Positions 11,852-23,222 of a stretch of DNA of 64,000 nt are shown piece by piece (position 1 is the stretch's first letter; every line of letters begins with the position of its first letter). The translations under genes and the position numbers were made by a program. Under the pieces are notes generated by a model. It was not told the DNA's origin and did no database searches. It worked only from the letters and a program-made list of their open reading frames with translations. Origin of the DNA: Solea solea (taxonomy: Eukaryota; Chordata; Actinopteri; Pleuronectiformes; Soleidae); assembly GCF_958295425.1 (NCBI RefSeq), contig NC_081144.1, forward strand, positions 7,045,186-7,109,185, read 5' to 3'.

Positions 11852-14800
11852 GAAAATGTATCTCTGTTATTGTTGTTTTCCCACCATTAAACAATTATTC
11901 TGTTCTTCGTGTGGCAGATTTTGACAAGAAAGGGAAGAAAGAGACCTGTCCTGTACTAGAGCAATTCCTGTGTCATGTTGCCAAGACAGGGCAGCCACTG
12001 TGAGTAGCAAGTAGAGGCTGACATTTAGCCTGAAACTGTGTAACTCATTTCTCCTGCCACTGAAATTTGTTTATATCTGTGTGTTCAACATTATTTTACT
12101 TTTATTCAGACTGGCGTCTCCAATATCTTCCAGGATCTCATGGTCCCAGTTCAAAAGTTACTTCATGTTTAAGCTGGAAAAAGTCATGGATGATTTCCAT
12201 ACTTCAATGCCAGAACAGAGAGGACCACATAATCCCAATGTAGAGTATATTCCCTTCGAAGAGATGAAGACGAGAATCTTAAAAATAGTCGATGGCTACA
12301 ATGGGTGAGTATAGCTCATATTAATACACTTTCCATATTCCAAACTCATCCATTGCATCATTTTTTGATTATTTTTTATTTAAGTGAGTATGTAAGTAAA
12401 TAAAAGTAATCTCAATGCATCTTCAATGTTATTAGTGGCTTCATACTTTTACTTAAAGCTGTCCACTGTGATCAGACACCAAGATAAGACCCCAAGATAC
12501 ATGTCAATAGATGATAGACATGTATAACTGGCAGCATATATACTAAGCAATATGTCAGGCAACTCATTTCTTCACACGCTTTGGTTTCATTGAATGTGAA
12601 GATGGGGGATAGTTGCTATGCACCAAGATGCCAAAAAGGCGGGGACAGGCTAATGGGAGAGCATTTTACCTGATCACCAAAGATACAGAGCATGACAGAA
12701 ACACACTCAAAATGAGTGTAGAAGATTGTGATGGGGACCATGACGCTGAAGTTGGCATCCAGAGATTTGCAGATTCAAATCTTACTTATTGAGACACACT
12801 AAGATGTTTATTTGATTTATAAAACCTTTATCCAGTTTGACAAAGATGAATTAAGTCTGTCAGGTTCTGTTATACATTACTCTCTGTGGATTTTAAAGTG
12901 CATGGTGAACTCTTAAAGCTTGAAACTGGCACTGCTGCAATTTATATTTCAGAAGCTTTTCCTGCCAACATGGCAGGTTGAGCAAACTGAGTCACGTGGC
13001 ATCCGGAACTCTATACCAGGTATAACCAAGCATAGATCTAATCCCAACTAATGAGGCTTTTTTTCCCCCATTCATCTCTGCTGCTGCCAGCTTTGGAATT
13101 CATTATTTCTAAATATATTGCTTGATATATTCACCAGAATCCCGTTCACCATTCAGCGTCTGTGTGAACTGCTGATAGACCCAAAGCGTAACTACACAGG
13201 AACGGACAAGTTTCTCAGGGGTTTGGAGAAGGTGAGGTTCATATACTAATGCATTTAATATAAGCTATATTCACAAGTACTTTAGTACTTTTCATGGTTA
13301 TAAAATGATTTCAACAAATTTTAAATTGCTGTTAATATCTTGCAGAATGTAATGGTGGTCAGCTGCGTGTACCCTACCTCAGAGTAAGAACCTCTCAATT
13401 TTTTCCCCCCTCGCTACTATTACCACTTCTCCTGCACGTTGACAGCTCCCCATTCACACATACAAAGTTACACTTAACAGTGTGCTGTTTTTATGTGTTT
13501 CTACTTCTTTTGAAGGAAAAATGCGGCCTCCAGTTTAAACAGAATGAATGGAGTGATGTTTCGTGGTAACTCTTCCCTATATTTAGACAGGTGGGAGTCA
13601 CATACTTGTCAGTGATTGACTTCAGCAAATTTAAACTGCCTCATACGCAGGAATGTGACATTTGAATTAATGTAGAGCACAATGACAAAAGACAGTCAGG
13701 GTATAAGGACAACTCTGTTTTCCCTGTCAGTTTGGTTCTTAGTCGTTCCTCTGATTAAGAACTTTTTTTATATTATTTGACTTGTTTATTTAAATGTCAT
13801 GTACTCAACAGTGCCCGGCCCATAAGGGCTTGTTAGACACCAACAAAATAAAGATAGAAAGATGACCACATAGCATCTAACAATATACACATTCACTCAT
13901 TCATTCATTTGATAATGATAGTTCTCCAGGAAAGAAACAGTAACAAGAGTTGGATACTATTTCTCTACTTTTTCAAACAAAATGTTCTCTTTTCAGTGTA
14001 CACAGGGCAGGCAAGCAGAAATTCATCTTCAACAACATTCAAGTCACATACACACTGCTCTCAATACCTTAATACCTGCCTTTTTCAATTGCCAGTGGAA
14101 GGTTATAAGAATTCAATGTCCTTGCGCCTAAATTCTGACCATATATTCTTCTATCACAGTCGAAATATAAATGGACCCAGCACACCAAAACCGCTCCACA
14201 GACCAAAGTTGTCAATGTCAAGTTCGCTTTCGACCAATGGGCTCCCAGACTATCTAGGGAGCAAAGAGCAAGAACCAACCACAGAAGAGAATGAGGAGCA
14301 CCATATCAGGTAATTAAAAATGTAGCACTGTGGACATGTTTACAATAGTAACTCCGCTGTAGGGTGATATTCAGAAAGTTCTCTAGTGTTTGGTAATCTG
14401 ATTAATTCTACACAGCATTGTTTTGTAGAATGTACTGTACTTTTTGCCTCGCCACAAAAAGACCTGGGTTCACAACCCGGTCCCACCGAGGACTTTTCTG
14501 CATAGAGTTTGCATGTTCTCCCTGTATGTGCTTTGGATTTTTCTTGGGTCAGTTTGGGTCACGTCAAATAACATGGTATTATGAAGTTATTTTAGTAAAA
14601 TAGGGTGAATTCAAATGGAATTTAACTTTTTCGAATAGCTTAAATGAAAATGTGGTGTAAACATTTATTAAAAATAGTAAAGTAGTGATACTTCTATTTA
14701 TTATCACTAAAGTGATAATAAATAGAAACTGTTAACTGATTGTTTCTGTTTAGAACCGTGGTTTACTAATTACATTGAACGCAACACACAGGCTATTGAA

Positions 14801-15889
14801 GCTATCCATGGTGGATGCTATCCTTTCCCTCTACAACAACTCAAAATAAACCACAAAGGTTGGATGATTTAAATAGTTACCTGTGGTTACAGTTCAACAA
14901 GAGTTACTTAAGAACTGATTAAATGCTGGAGATGATAAATAAATTAAAACATTCCAATTTGGGTGTTTTTGATGCTATAATGCATTCAATGCAACAACGG
15001 GTTTCTCGCCCGATGCGAGTGATGTGCTTAAAGCAGCTCTGAATTGACTCTGTATACTATTTGGTCATAAAACAGATTTGAATTGTGTTCAGTGTGAACA
15101 CACAGTTCAAACAAGACTCCCACCTATAAAGGAAAAGCATGTTAGCTGTCCATTGGTTCAAGTGTTGATGATGACCTAATTACCTGCATGTTTGTCATTA
15201 CTGCAGTGATTCTTCACTATCGGAAGGTGAAATGTCGCCAAACAGCGGGGTAAAAAACAAACACCCGGAGGAGGACGACAGTTCTGATTCTGAAGAACAC
15301 GAGGTCAAGAGGCTCAAGTTTGACGAACAGGAAGAGGATGAAACGGAAAAGGAAGAGGAAGAGGAAGAGAAAGAGTCTGATGCATCTTGTAAAATGTCAG
15401 GGAGCTTGTCAGAGATGCCAGACTCTTTACAAGACTCTTGTGGTCAAGAGTGCCAAAGTGGAACATCTTGTGACACAACTTGTGATGATGGTAAGCATGT
15501 ATTTACTTCACATATCTGTCTATAAATGTTCTTCAAACATGAATGCACCAATACATTCAGTTAAATGTCCACTTTGGTCCACAGAGCCCAGTAGCAGGAC
15601 AGAAACATCTGAACGGGAGGAAGAATCGTCTGCGACAGAAGACGTCCACATTCCGAAGAATGACGACACTGTGGACCAGCCTGACCTGCCTGCCCCATCA
15701 GAGAAGAGCACAAGCTTTGAGCAGGACAATGTTGAGGAGAGCAGCAGCGGCAACAGTGACGGTGAGGATCTGTCCAGCAACAAGCAGCTTCCCTCTTCTG
15801 GTAGTAGTTCACCAGACCTGTCAACAGAGGGCGATGCTGACAACTCAAACATCACAGAGACTGCAAAAGAGCCTGGGGAACATGACTAA
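11037..15889 (+). CDS. ppp4r2: Serine/threonine-protein phosphatase 4 regulatory subunit 2
   Basis: Regulatory subunit R2 of the PP4 complex, which brings PP4 catalytic subunit to centrosome and DNA-repair substrates. Nine coding exons: 11037-11070, 11918-11999, 12134-12304, 13138-13231, 13346-13383, 13516-13590, 14160-14309, 15207-15490 and 15585-15889. They sum to 1233 nt, or 410 residues plus stop (human 417). The N-terminal half ([68 protein letters not shown]) is nearly identical to PPP4R2. The middle has LNRMNGVMF and [14 protein letters not shown]; the C-terminal third is Glu/Ser-rich and disordered-looking, with a KHPEEDD...EVKRLKFD nuclear-signal-like stretch. Intron 1 starts with GC (11071) instead of GT; all others are GT-AG. 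Exon 3 is placed at 12134, not at the AG at 12109, because only that restores LISWSQF. Whether it is the teleost a or b copy cannot be told. Confidence 0.95.
11071..11072 (+). other. ppp4r2: Non-canonical GC splice donor of ppp4r2 intron 1
   Basis: Exon 1 reads [11 protein letters not shown] and must join D-F-D-K-K-G-K-K-E in exon 2 with phase 1. The only junction giving this is CAAG followed by GCAATG. No GT occurs in the neighbouring bases that would keep the frame. GC-AG introns are a known rare class spliced by the major spliceosome. Confidence 0.75.
11650..11672. repeat. (TA)n microsatellite in ppp4r2 intron 1
   Basis: A pure TA run of about 11 units. Confidence 0.85.
11791..11850. repeat. 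(AT)n microsatellite in ppp4r2 intron 1
   Basis: A long, almost pure AT run with one early G interruption, about 70 bp before exon 2. It could form a cruciform and may be hard to assemble. Confidence 0.9.
14442..14550 (+). repeat. SINE-like 5' segment in ppp4r2 intron 7
   Basis: CCTGGGTTCACAACCCGG followed by GAGTTTGCATGTTCTCCCTG matches the front part of a very common fish interspersed repeat: a tRNA-like B-box region, then the GTTTGCATGTTCTCC block. Its usual continuation is found separately, in reverse orientation, at about 21.3-21.6 kb. Confidence 0.6.
14692..14727. repeat. Perfect 17-bp inverted repeat with 2-nt loop
   Basis: TTCTATTTATTATCACT, AA, then the exact reverse complement. 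It is in ppp4r2 intron 7, AT-rich, with no surrounding element recognised. Confidence 0.85.
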
Positions 15890-16800
15890 CATGAAGCCCG
15901 GCCTTACAAACAGACCTTTTTTTTACACTGTATGATGCCACACAAAGGGTATATCTGTAGCACTGTGGACCTTTAGGACCAGGACTGATGTGGACTCTAA
16001 AATTCCTCACAGAAGGATCTATTTGTCCTCTGGAGTTTCAATTTGCCTGGTCATTAAATTAGAAGGAAAAAGAAGACTATGGACTATATATTTTTTAACT
16101 CTTGTCTAAAAGGTTTTCTAATTTTTTTCCCCCCTGATTTTTTATATCTGAGCATTTTAATTTAATCTAATGTATTCTCTGATTTCTTAATTCAATAATC
16201 ATTTAGCATTTGTTTCCATGAAGATGCGTTTGACTGTTTGAATTATGTTTTTATCTTGACCTAGTTGTTTTTTGACCATCTCGCTTGCTCGCTCGCTCTC
16301 TCTCCAGTTGAATGAGGAAACCTGCTATTAAGAATGCAAAACAAAACTTGACAGACGTTTGCTTTTTTTGTATGATGCATATACCATAACATGCTGTATG
16401 TACGTATGTATGTTACATTTGTTTAGATTGACCCTTTTAACATATGTGAAAAACATAGTTTTGCTTCGTTACTGTATGAAGACAATATTAACATACAATA
16501 CAGTAGTAATCATTTAGGTTCAATAGAGTATTGTTTTGGCTTAAGTGAAGCCATCTCTGCATCAGATCTAGTCCTGAGAACATGCGGTACTTTTACATTT
16601 CATGTTTGTCATACCTTAGTTGTATAGCTGTCCCTTTTGATAGCAAGGATTTTTACAGTACGTGTCTGTATATCGGTTTTTGTAGACTTGTAATACTCGT
16701 GTCCACTGCCTTCATAAAACTGATAACTGCTGGAAATTGAATGCTTGAGCTTGTATCATAGTATTCATGGGAAAGCAATAAATGATAAAACCTAACATGT
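15890..16800 (+). other. ppp4r2: ppp4r2 3' untranslated region
   Basis: AT-rich sequence follows the TAA at 15887-15889 and contains an AATAAA at 16777-16782, the probable polyadenylation signal. No other coding content was seen. Confidence 0.6.
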
Positions 16801-18443
16801 AGTTTGCTCAGTTTATCTCAAATAGAGCAACTAGGTACAAAACAAATGTGTACAGTGAATTCAGGGAATTACTTTTTTTTTTTTTTTATCTTGCTTTTGC
16901 ATTCTCAAGAGCCAGATACTGCCCTCAGGAATAGATTAAGACCACAGTGGTGACCAAAAACTGAGCTAAACAAGAACTAAAAGTTATTCAGGAAGGCAAA
17001 ACAAATGTGTTAATATGCCACTGTTTTGTTACCATGTATGTGGTGCTGTGTTAATGATGTGTATTGCAATTTTTTATTGTTTGTATAGTGTGTTAACTTG
17101 CCTATCTTCTACCATAACGTTCAGCTAAACATGCTACATTATTAGATACTTAATCTCTCTTTTAAATGTATATATTACCACATGATAGCTTGCTTGCTTA
17201 TGGTCCTGGTTTTGACACAATGTTGTTATTTTACTGAGAGAGCAGAGGAGCTGATGTTTAAATAGTAGGTCTTATTATTTCCCCCCCGTCGAGCACTGGA
17301 GAATGAACCTGTTTATTGGAGGAACCAAATTATGGGTTAGATTTAGAACATCCCCTGTGTAATAATAGAAGGCATGATTCATTTTAATCTATGTGGATAA
17401 CATCCAGTCTCTGCTCAGATGGCATTGACACTTCTAAGCTAAGATTAACACTGTTCCTGTTGTCAGCAGATATCCTGGGCCAGGCCAAGCCTTCACCTGT
17501 GAACAAAGGCTGCATAACATGTTAAACCGTAACTCTGTTACCACCGTTTTACACCGACTACATCACCTGGAAACCATTTCCTGTTAATTATAAAAATGTA
17601 TTTTGCCCTGAATGTTTCAGATGTAATTTAATGTCCATCATAAGTGAATTTAAAAACAACAACACTGCTCATTATAGGCCTCTGTGAGACTGAGGCAGGC
17701 ATGTAAACAGTAATCATGTTAGCTTTAAATAACCTGGTGCCAGAAGGTCAGAGCTTGAGATGATTCATCAGAGCGGTCAGAAACATCCTGGAATGATGAG
17801 TGCACCAGCAAAAGAGAATTCAAATTTCACAAAATTTGGGGACACATGAGAGACGCATTATTTAACAATATTCAGTCTTACATATCCCACAATTCCCATC
17901 ATGCAAGTAAAATAGCATGATCTTAACTGACCCTCTTGTTTTGCATGTTTGATTGTCATTGTATGAAATTACATTTGGTTTCTGCAGCACAAAAGACTTG
18001 CTGTCTGTGAACCTCTGTGAAAACTAAATTACAATTATATTTAAACGTTTACTGTGTGTAGTCTGGATGAAGAAAACCTGATTTTAATATGCCAGTCTTT
18101 ATATCTGACCAAGACCTAGATCACTGCTGTCAAAATCAGAAATCAAAAACACATTGTTGATGTTACTTTACAGTTGCTCCAAGAATAGAAATACATCAAA
18201 TTAAGTAATTACAAAGCTGAAACACAGGTCAAAAATTGTGTAAATATAGATCAAAGTAAATTAACAGTTGAAAATTAACAGTATAAATGCATCATCATTT
18301 CCGCCACATTTATTTCACTTTTACTTTAATCAGGCTTGTATTCCATTTATTATTTGTATTTACTTATGTTGACACTTCCCATTTGACATTATCTTCATGC
18401 CAAAAATACCTTTCACCACTGAAACATGTTTTACCTTTACACA
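16801..18443. other. Intergenic sequence between ppp4r2 and guca1b
   Basis: Unique-looking AT-rich DNA. I see no exon and no clear transposon. Confidence 0.4.
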
Positions 18444-18597
18444 GAAATAGAATAGAATAGAATAAATCTTTATTGTCCACCGAGATGGAAAATAGTCTTT
18501 TGCTCACCAATTACAGATGACAAAACAATGCTGATTACACTGAAAACAAGATGTGAAACTACAATAAAATCACATTAAAATAATTTATAATAACAGT
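18444..18597. repeat. Interspersed repeat copy 1, left of guca1b
   Basis: It starts with an (AATAG)n run and TTTATTGTCCACC, then CCAATTACAGATGACAAAACA and a CTGATTACACT-containing segment. A diverged copy in the same orientation lies at 20832-20945. The (AATAG)n plus TTTATTGTC arrangement resembles tails of fish non-LTR elements; the class is uncertain. Confidence 0.5.
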
Positions 18598-18813
18598 GAA
18601 TTTTAAAGGAAGAGTAAAAATGAAAAGTATTTAACGTTTTGCCATACAAAATATATATTTAATATTCTATAGATGTACTTGAAGCTTATCATAAGTGGAT
18701 GTTTTCTGAATATCAAACATACAGAATATTATAGATAGAATAAAGGGCATAGGGAAATCCTTTAATGATCTGTGTGCTGTCTAATTGATTTGGACATGTT
18801 ACTATTTCCATTT

Positions 18814-18820
18814 CTAATCC
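18814..18820 (+). promoter_or_regulatory. guca1b: CRX/OTX-type site upstream of guca1b
   Basis: CTAATCC, the consensus of photoreceptor homeodomain factors CRX/OTX, lies about 150 bp before the guca1b ATG. A homeobox-like TAATTGATT lies at about 18783. Motifs this short occur by chance; position and gene function make it plausible. Confidence 0.4.
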
Positions 18821-18964
18821 CTCATCATGTGACCCATAACAGACTTTCAGAGGGGATGTCTCAGTAACTGAGGAGTGAAATGTATACGTAAACAAGACAT
18901 AGTATAGTTGTTTGTAATGTAAGGACTCATTTTTAGAGAAGAAGATAAGAAATTATCTTTCACA

Positions 18965-20492
18965 ATGGGTCAACGCCTGAGTGAGGACAATGACCAAGAC
19001 AAAGAAATTGACGTGGCAGAGCTGCAGGAATGGTACAAGAAATTTGTTGTGGAATGCCCAAGTGGAACCCTCTTCATGCACGAGTTCAAGAGCTTTTTTG
19101 GTGTCACTGAAAACCAGGCGGCAGCAGATTACATCGAGAACATGTTTCGAGCTTTTGACAAGAATGGAGTGAGTACAGACCGCTGTCGTGTGGATGTACA
19201 AGATCATTTGTCTCATTGTATTATCGACACAACCTCAGTATCAGCTTCTGAAATTGAACACTTGCTGTTTTTTCTTAGTCGTCTCTGAAAATCTTTTGTG
19301 TCTTTGCCCTGGGAAATTGTATATATTACAATAGTAACAACATATTTATGAAAGAGGACACACTAAACAACACTGTTGAACAATTAATCAACAATGAAAT
19401 GTAATTCAAATGTTCTATCTGGTGTATAACAATATAGACATTAAAGCAGGGGTTAGTTCATGCAGTAAAATAATAGTATAATAATCCATAAACAACAAGG
19501 ACTCCAAAATGATCCCTTTGTTTTACATTTAATTAAATATCTTTTTACAAAACATATTATGAACAACCAGAAATAACAATATTCAACAATATTATGGCTA
19601 AGTTTACCATTTACACGTGTGCAATACATCTTACTGATCACAGTGGATCTAAAAAGCCACAAAACATGTTGCCACAGGCATCTGGAACTGAAAAAATATA
19701 GTATTATATTTTTATATAATATAGCAAAATTTTCACAAATTCATCCTGCGGGCAGCAGTGGACTTACTGGTGGGCCGGTTCTGGCCCACTGGCCATACGT
19801 TTGACACCCCTGCATTAAAGGATCACGTCAAACCGTCTCTACACAGCATCTGAACTCTTTCTCCTGATGTTCACAGGACAACACCATCGATTTTCTGGAG
19901 TATGTGGCAGCGTTGAACTTAGTCCTGAGGGGTAAACTGGAACACAAACTTAAATGGACATTCAAAATGTACGACAAAGATGGAAGTGGGTGCATCGATA
20001 AAGTGGAGCTTCTGGAAATTGTGGAGGTAATATTTGTCGCTTTCATTTGACCTTTGAGGGCTTTAACACATTATGAGGAATATATAAATGATCATGTTCC
20101 AATCTTTTCCTGTCACCCTAAGTCTATTTATCGACTGAAGAAAGCCTGCCACGGTGAGCTGGATGAAGAGTGCAATCTCCTGACCCCAGATCAAGTGGTT
20201 GATCGGATATTTGAGCTGGTTGATGAAAATGGAGATGGTGAGTGTTTGTGAAGGGTTTTTTTTTTCATTTAAAATGGCAGCGTCAGACTGCTGTTGTGAC
20301 CTTTAGGTGGTTAGGGTGATCAGCTGTGCAATGGCCCCTCTTCCTATCAAAAAAAAAAAATCTGTCCCTCGTCACTCAGGGGAGCTGTCTCTGGACGAGT
20401 TCATCGACGGAGCACGCAGGGACAAGTGGGTGATGAAGATGCTGCAGATGGATGTCAACCCTGGAGACTGGCTCTCCAGCGAGCGGAGATAA
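18965..20492 (+). CDS. guca1b: Guanylate cyclase activating protein 2 (GCAP2)
   Basis: A neuronal calcium sensor of photoreceptors that activates retinal membrane guanylate cyclases when calcium falls after light. Four coding exons: 18965-19168, 19877-20026, 20123-20237 and 20380-20492. They sum to 582 nt, or 193 residues plus stop (human GCAP2 200). MGQ at the start gives Gly2 for N-myristoylation. EF-hand 1 is degenerate ([12 protein letters not shown], with Cys-Pro, residues 30-41), as in all GCAPs. Loops 2 (D65-E76), 3 (D101-E112) and 4 (D152-E163) keep all calcium-binding positions. [33 protein letters not shown] and [13 protein letters not shown] identify GCAP2 rather than GCAP1 or GCAP3. 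The last two GCAP2-specific residues of the mammalian tail (a short KSAMF-like end) are missing. All introns are GT-AG. Intron 1 carries a hAT MITE. ATTAAA at 20715-20720 is a likely poly(A) signal. Confidence 0.94.
19439..19820. mobile_element. hAT-type MITE with 8-bp target-site duplication in guca1b intron 1
   Basis: The element spans 19447-19812. It begins CAGGGGT and ends with CACCCCTG, whose reverse complement is CAGGGGTGTCAAACGTATGG, a widespread hAT terminal sequence. It is flanked by the perfect 8-bp duplication CATTAAAG (19439-19446 and 19813-19820), the hallmark of hAT insertion. It has no transposase. Its right arm is GC-rich (GGGCCGGTTCTGGCCCACTG). Confidence 0.85.
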
Positions 20493-20831
20493 ACTTGAAC
20501 TGAGAAAGAACTTCTAAGGCTGAGGCACACACTGTCAATCTGACACAAACTAAAACTGTGCTGGAACTCTGCGTGTATTGCAGACACATATCTTATTATG
20601 TGGAAGGAAACAGCACAGTAGTCACCGTGGTGTTGTAATAACAGTGCTGTGTAAGATTCTGCTTTATCATTTCCACAGTGCTATATACTTTCTGTTTATT
20701 CATTATGGTTCACAATTAAAGTGACACAATGTAGGATTTCAACCTTTAAATGATGTTTACATGAGAACCACAATATTCTAATTCATGGCTACGCAAACTA
20801 AAGCACACAAGTAATGAAGGTTTAATTATTT
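20493..20831 (+). other. guca1b: guca1b 3' UTR and flank
   Basis: The sequence after the TAA includes ATTAAA at 20715-20720. Nothing else is seen. Confidence 0.5.
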
Positions 20832-20945
20832 ATAGAAAAGAATAGAATACCAATTACAGAAGACAAAACAACACTGATTACACTAAAAACAAACCTATAA
20901 ACACCTGAAAGCACAATGAAAAGACATTAAAATAATCTAAGAGCA
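20832..20945. repeat. Interspersed repeat copy 2, right of guca1b
   Basis: AATAGAATACCAATTACAGA, GACAAAACAACACTGATTAC and ACATTAAAATAAT align with the copy at 18444-18597 in the same orientation. It appears to continue diverged to about 21170. Confidence 0.5.
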
Positions 20946-21320
20946 GTTCAAGTGAATGTCTGTGGTTTGGTCACAAAGGATTTTTTGAAAACACCTTAGG
21001 CCATGCGGACACAGTATAGTGCCTCCTGGACTCAAACTGAGCAGAAAGTGGATGTGAGCTGTCAGACAAGATTTGTCTGGCTTTCTTCCGCCCTTGCTAT
21101 GTAAAGTTGGCTCAGAGGCTTTAGTGGTTTTTCAAGGATACAATCCTTTTTAATTTTTTGCACTTGCAAGTTACAGTAAATGACCAAAACAAGGCAGGGA
21201 AATGCAAAATGAGGAGACTCTCAATGTGTGTTATACACAATTGACCCCCAAGACAGCTCAATGTCTGCTGTGAATATCTCTTAAAAACATAAATTTATCA
21301 TTTTTTCTGTGTTAAATTTT

Positions 21321-21361
21321 CCATCCATCCATCCATCCATCCATCCATCCATCAATCCATC
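21321..21361. repeat. (CATC)n microsatellite
   Basis: About nine CATC units with one variant. It forms the tail of the adjacent interspersed repeat. Confidence 0.9.
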
Positions 21362-21590
21362 TTCTACGGCTTTATCCTCCACATGAGGGTTGCAGGGGGC
21401 GCTGGTGCCAATACCAGCTGACATAGAGCGAAAGGCGGGGTACACCCTGGACAGGTCACCGGTCCATCACAGGGACACATAGAGACAAACACTGTCACTC
21501 TCACACCTGCGGTCAATTTAGAGTGTCCAGTTTGCCTAATCCCCAAATCTGTATGTTTTTGGACTGTGGGAGGAAACCGGAGAACAAGTG
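21321..21590 (-). repeat. Fish interspersed repeat, 3' part, in reverse orientation
   Basis: On the minus strand it reads GGTTTCCTCCCACAGTCCAA, through GACCTGTCCAGGGTGTACCC and GCTCTATGTCAGCTGGTATT, to a (GGAT)n tail. This is a very common percomorph repeat that I take to be a LINE-type or SINE 3' module. It is likely the missing half of the family seen at 14442-14550. Confidence 0.65.
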
Positions 21591-22600
21591 GTTCTTTTTC
21601 CTTTCTAGTATTTAAAAAAATAAAACAATGTAACCATATTTGTATAGAATGTTATAACATAGGCTACCGTACCTGCACATGTTACCGGGACACATATTTT
21701 ACAACAGCTGTGACAAACAATACCGTTTCCCAACTGTGGGGGGAACCAGAGAGCAAATCCTACATTGTGTTACTTTAATAAAGTTATGTAGCACGAATAG
21801 ATTTGAATTTGTTGATCATTGCCTATATGACTATCTGTATTTTATAGATGCTGCCTATAAGGCCCATGTCTATGTTTCTTTGTCATAAGTGAGTAAAAAC
21901 AAGTTATTCAATAAACGTTTTTACAGCCCCTACACTCACCTTCCAGTGTGTTTTCACATTCAGAGGATGATTAAAAATCATTTGGGTACGAATGAAATGC
22001 ATGTATTTGTGTTGTTACACCTTAATATTGTCATTTATAACATTATACATTATCCTTGCAGTGAATTTGAACACCCTCATTCTTATCGTCATTGCTCAGC
22101 TCAACAGAAATCAAATCAAATCAAATAAATTTAAAAAAACAAAATAAAACACCTACAGTATGTGTGCATGGTCTCTGAAGACAATAAGCAAAATAAATAT
22201 ATGCTAGTTTTACACTTTTTGGTCATTGTGCTTGAAAACCACAAATATTAAAATACTAATATGGTGATCAATGAGGATGAATTTGCAAACTCCTATGATG
22301 TTTCTAACACATCATTATGGTTAGTGCTATGTTCCTCAATTTACCTTCTGTTCTGTTTTAATCTTATTGAAAAGATAGTTCAGGTATTCATACAAGGCAG
22401 ACTGATTTGAGGGCTTCATATATGTCATATGAATATTAATATTTAAAAAAAAAAACATTTCTTCCGATAGCTGACATGTAATGTGACTCAGAACCAACAC
22501 ACAAATGTAAAATTAGGACATATAGCTTTGTATCTTTTAATTTCTACGGATATTTTGATTTGAATTCTTCTTTTTATTTTACACCACCACTTTTTTTAAA
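21591..22600. other. Intergenic AT-rich sequence
   Basis: No gene seen. A short A-rich run with repeated AAATC units is around 22110-22140. Confidence 0.4.
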
Positions 22601-22614
22601 TACATGTCACTTGG

Positions 22615-22690
22615 TTGTGTTTTTATTCTGTGAAGCACTTTGAGTTGCATTGCCTTGTGTGAAAACTGCTATATGCAGTAAATAAACTTC
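22615..22690 (+). repeat. Non-LTR-type 3' tail fragment
   Basis: GTGAAGCACTTTGAGTTGC followed by TGCTATATGCAGTAAATAAA matches the widespread fish tail of the form AAGCACTTTGAGYTGC...GTGCTATATAAATAAA. It is directly followed by a SINE. Confidence 0.5.
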
Positions 22691-22694
22691 AGTT

Positions 22695-22895
22695 GACAGC
22701 CCGTGACAGCCCGTGGCCAAGTGGAAAGGGAACTTGTCCTGTAACTGGAGGGTTGCCAGTTCAAGTCCCCACCAGGTCAAAAGGGCTGGGGTACCCCTGA
22801 GCAAGGTACCCAGCCCCCATTGCTCCCCAGGTGGTAATTATAGGATGGGTCAAATGCAGAGAAATCATTTCCCTAAGGGGATTAATAAAGAATAG
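22695..22895 (+). mobile_element. tRNA-derived SINE
   Basis: GCCCGTGGCCAAGTGG (A-box-like) and GTTCAAGTCC (B box) lie at tRNA spacing. They are followed by a stretch containing GGGGTACCCCTGAGCAAGG and TTGCTCCCCAGG and a tail GGGTCAAATGCAGAGAAATC leading to AATAAAGAATAG. This matches a fish SINE family seen in many species. It lies between guca1b and oard1. Confidence 0.75.
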
Positions 22896-23222
22896 ATTTG
22901 ATACCATAAGTTAATTGATTAACTTTATTGTACAATGTAATGTACTTTATTTCTATTACCCTTTACAACACACAGGTGACCAAGGTGCTTTACAAAATAA
23001 AAGCCAAAGCATGCAAATACCTTGAATAATGAAATAATGCCTGGGGCCCCCAAAATCCCTTGAAACACCCTTGCCTGGAAAAACAACATTAATTTCTTTG
23101 AAACCATGTGCTTTTAGAAAATCTATTTACCTTGTGGAGTCCATTATAACATTTGAAAGACTTTATGTTTTAGTGTTCAGTGTCATTCTGCATAATGTTT
23201 TGTGTGAAGTATTACTCCAACA

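Noticed and set aside
12110..12133. Alternative upstream acceptor for ppp4r2 exon 3 (AG at 12108-12109)
   Set aside because: It would add eight residues absent from PPP4R2 proteins. The AG at 12133 gives the conserved LISWSQF junction.
12600..12790. Possible decayed coding sequence in ppp4r2 intron 3
   Set aside because: One frame reads [20 protein letters not shown] before a stop, vaguely like a zinc-finger transposase start, but there is not enough to support a family.
15320..15889. Long plus- and minus-strand frames across ppp4r2 exons 8-9
   Set aside because: These are shadows of the Glu/Ser-rich ppp4r2 coding frame in other frames.
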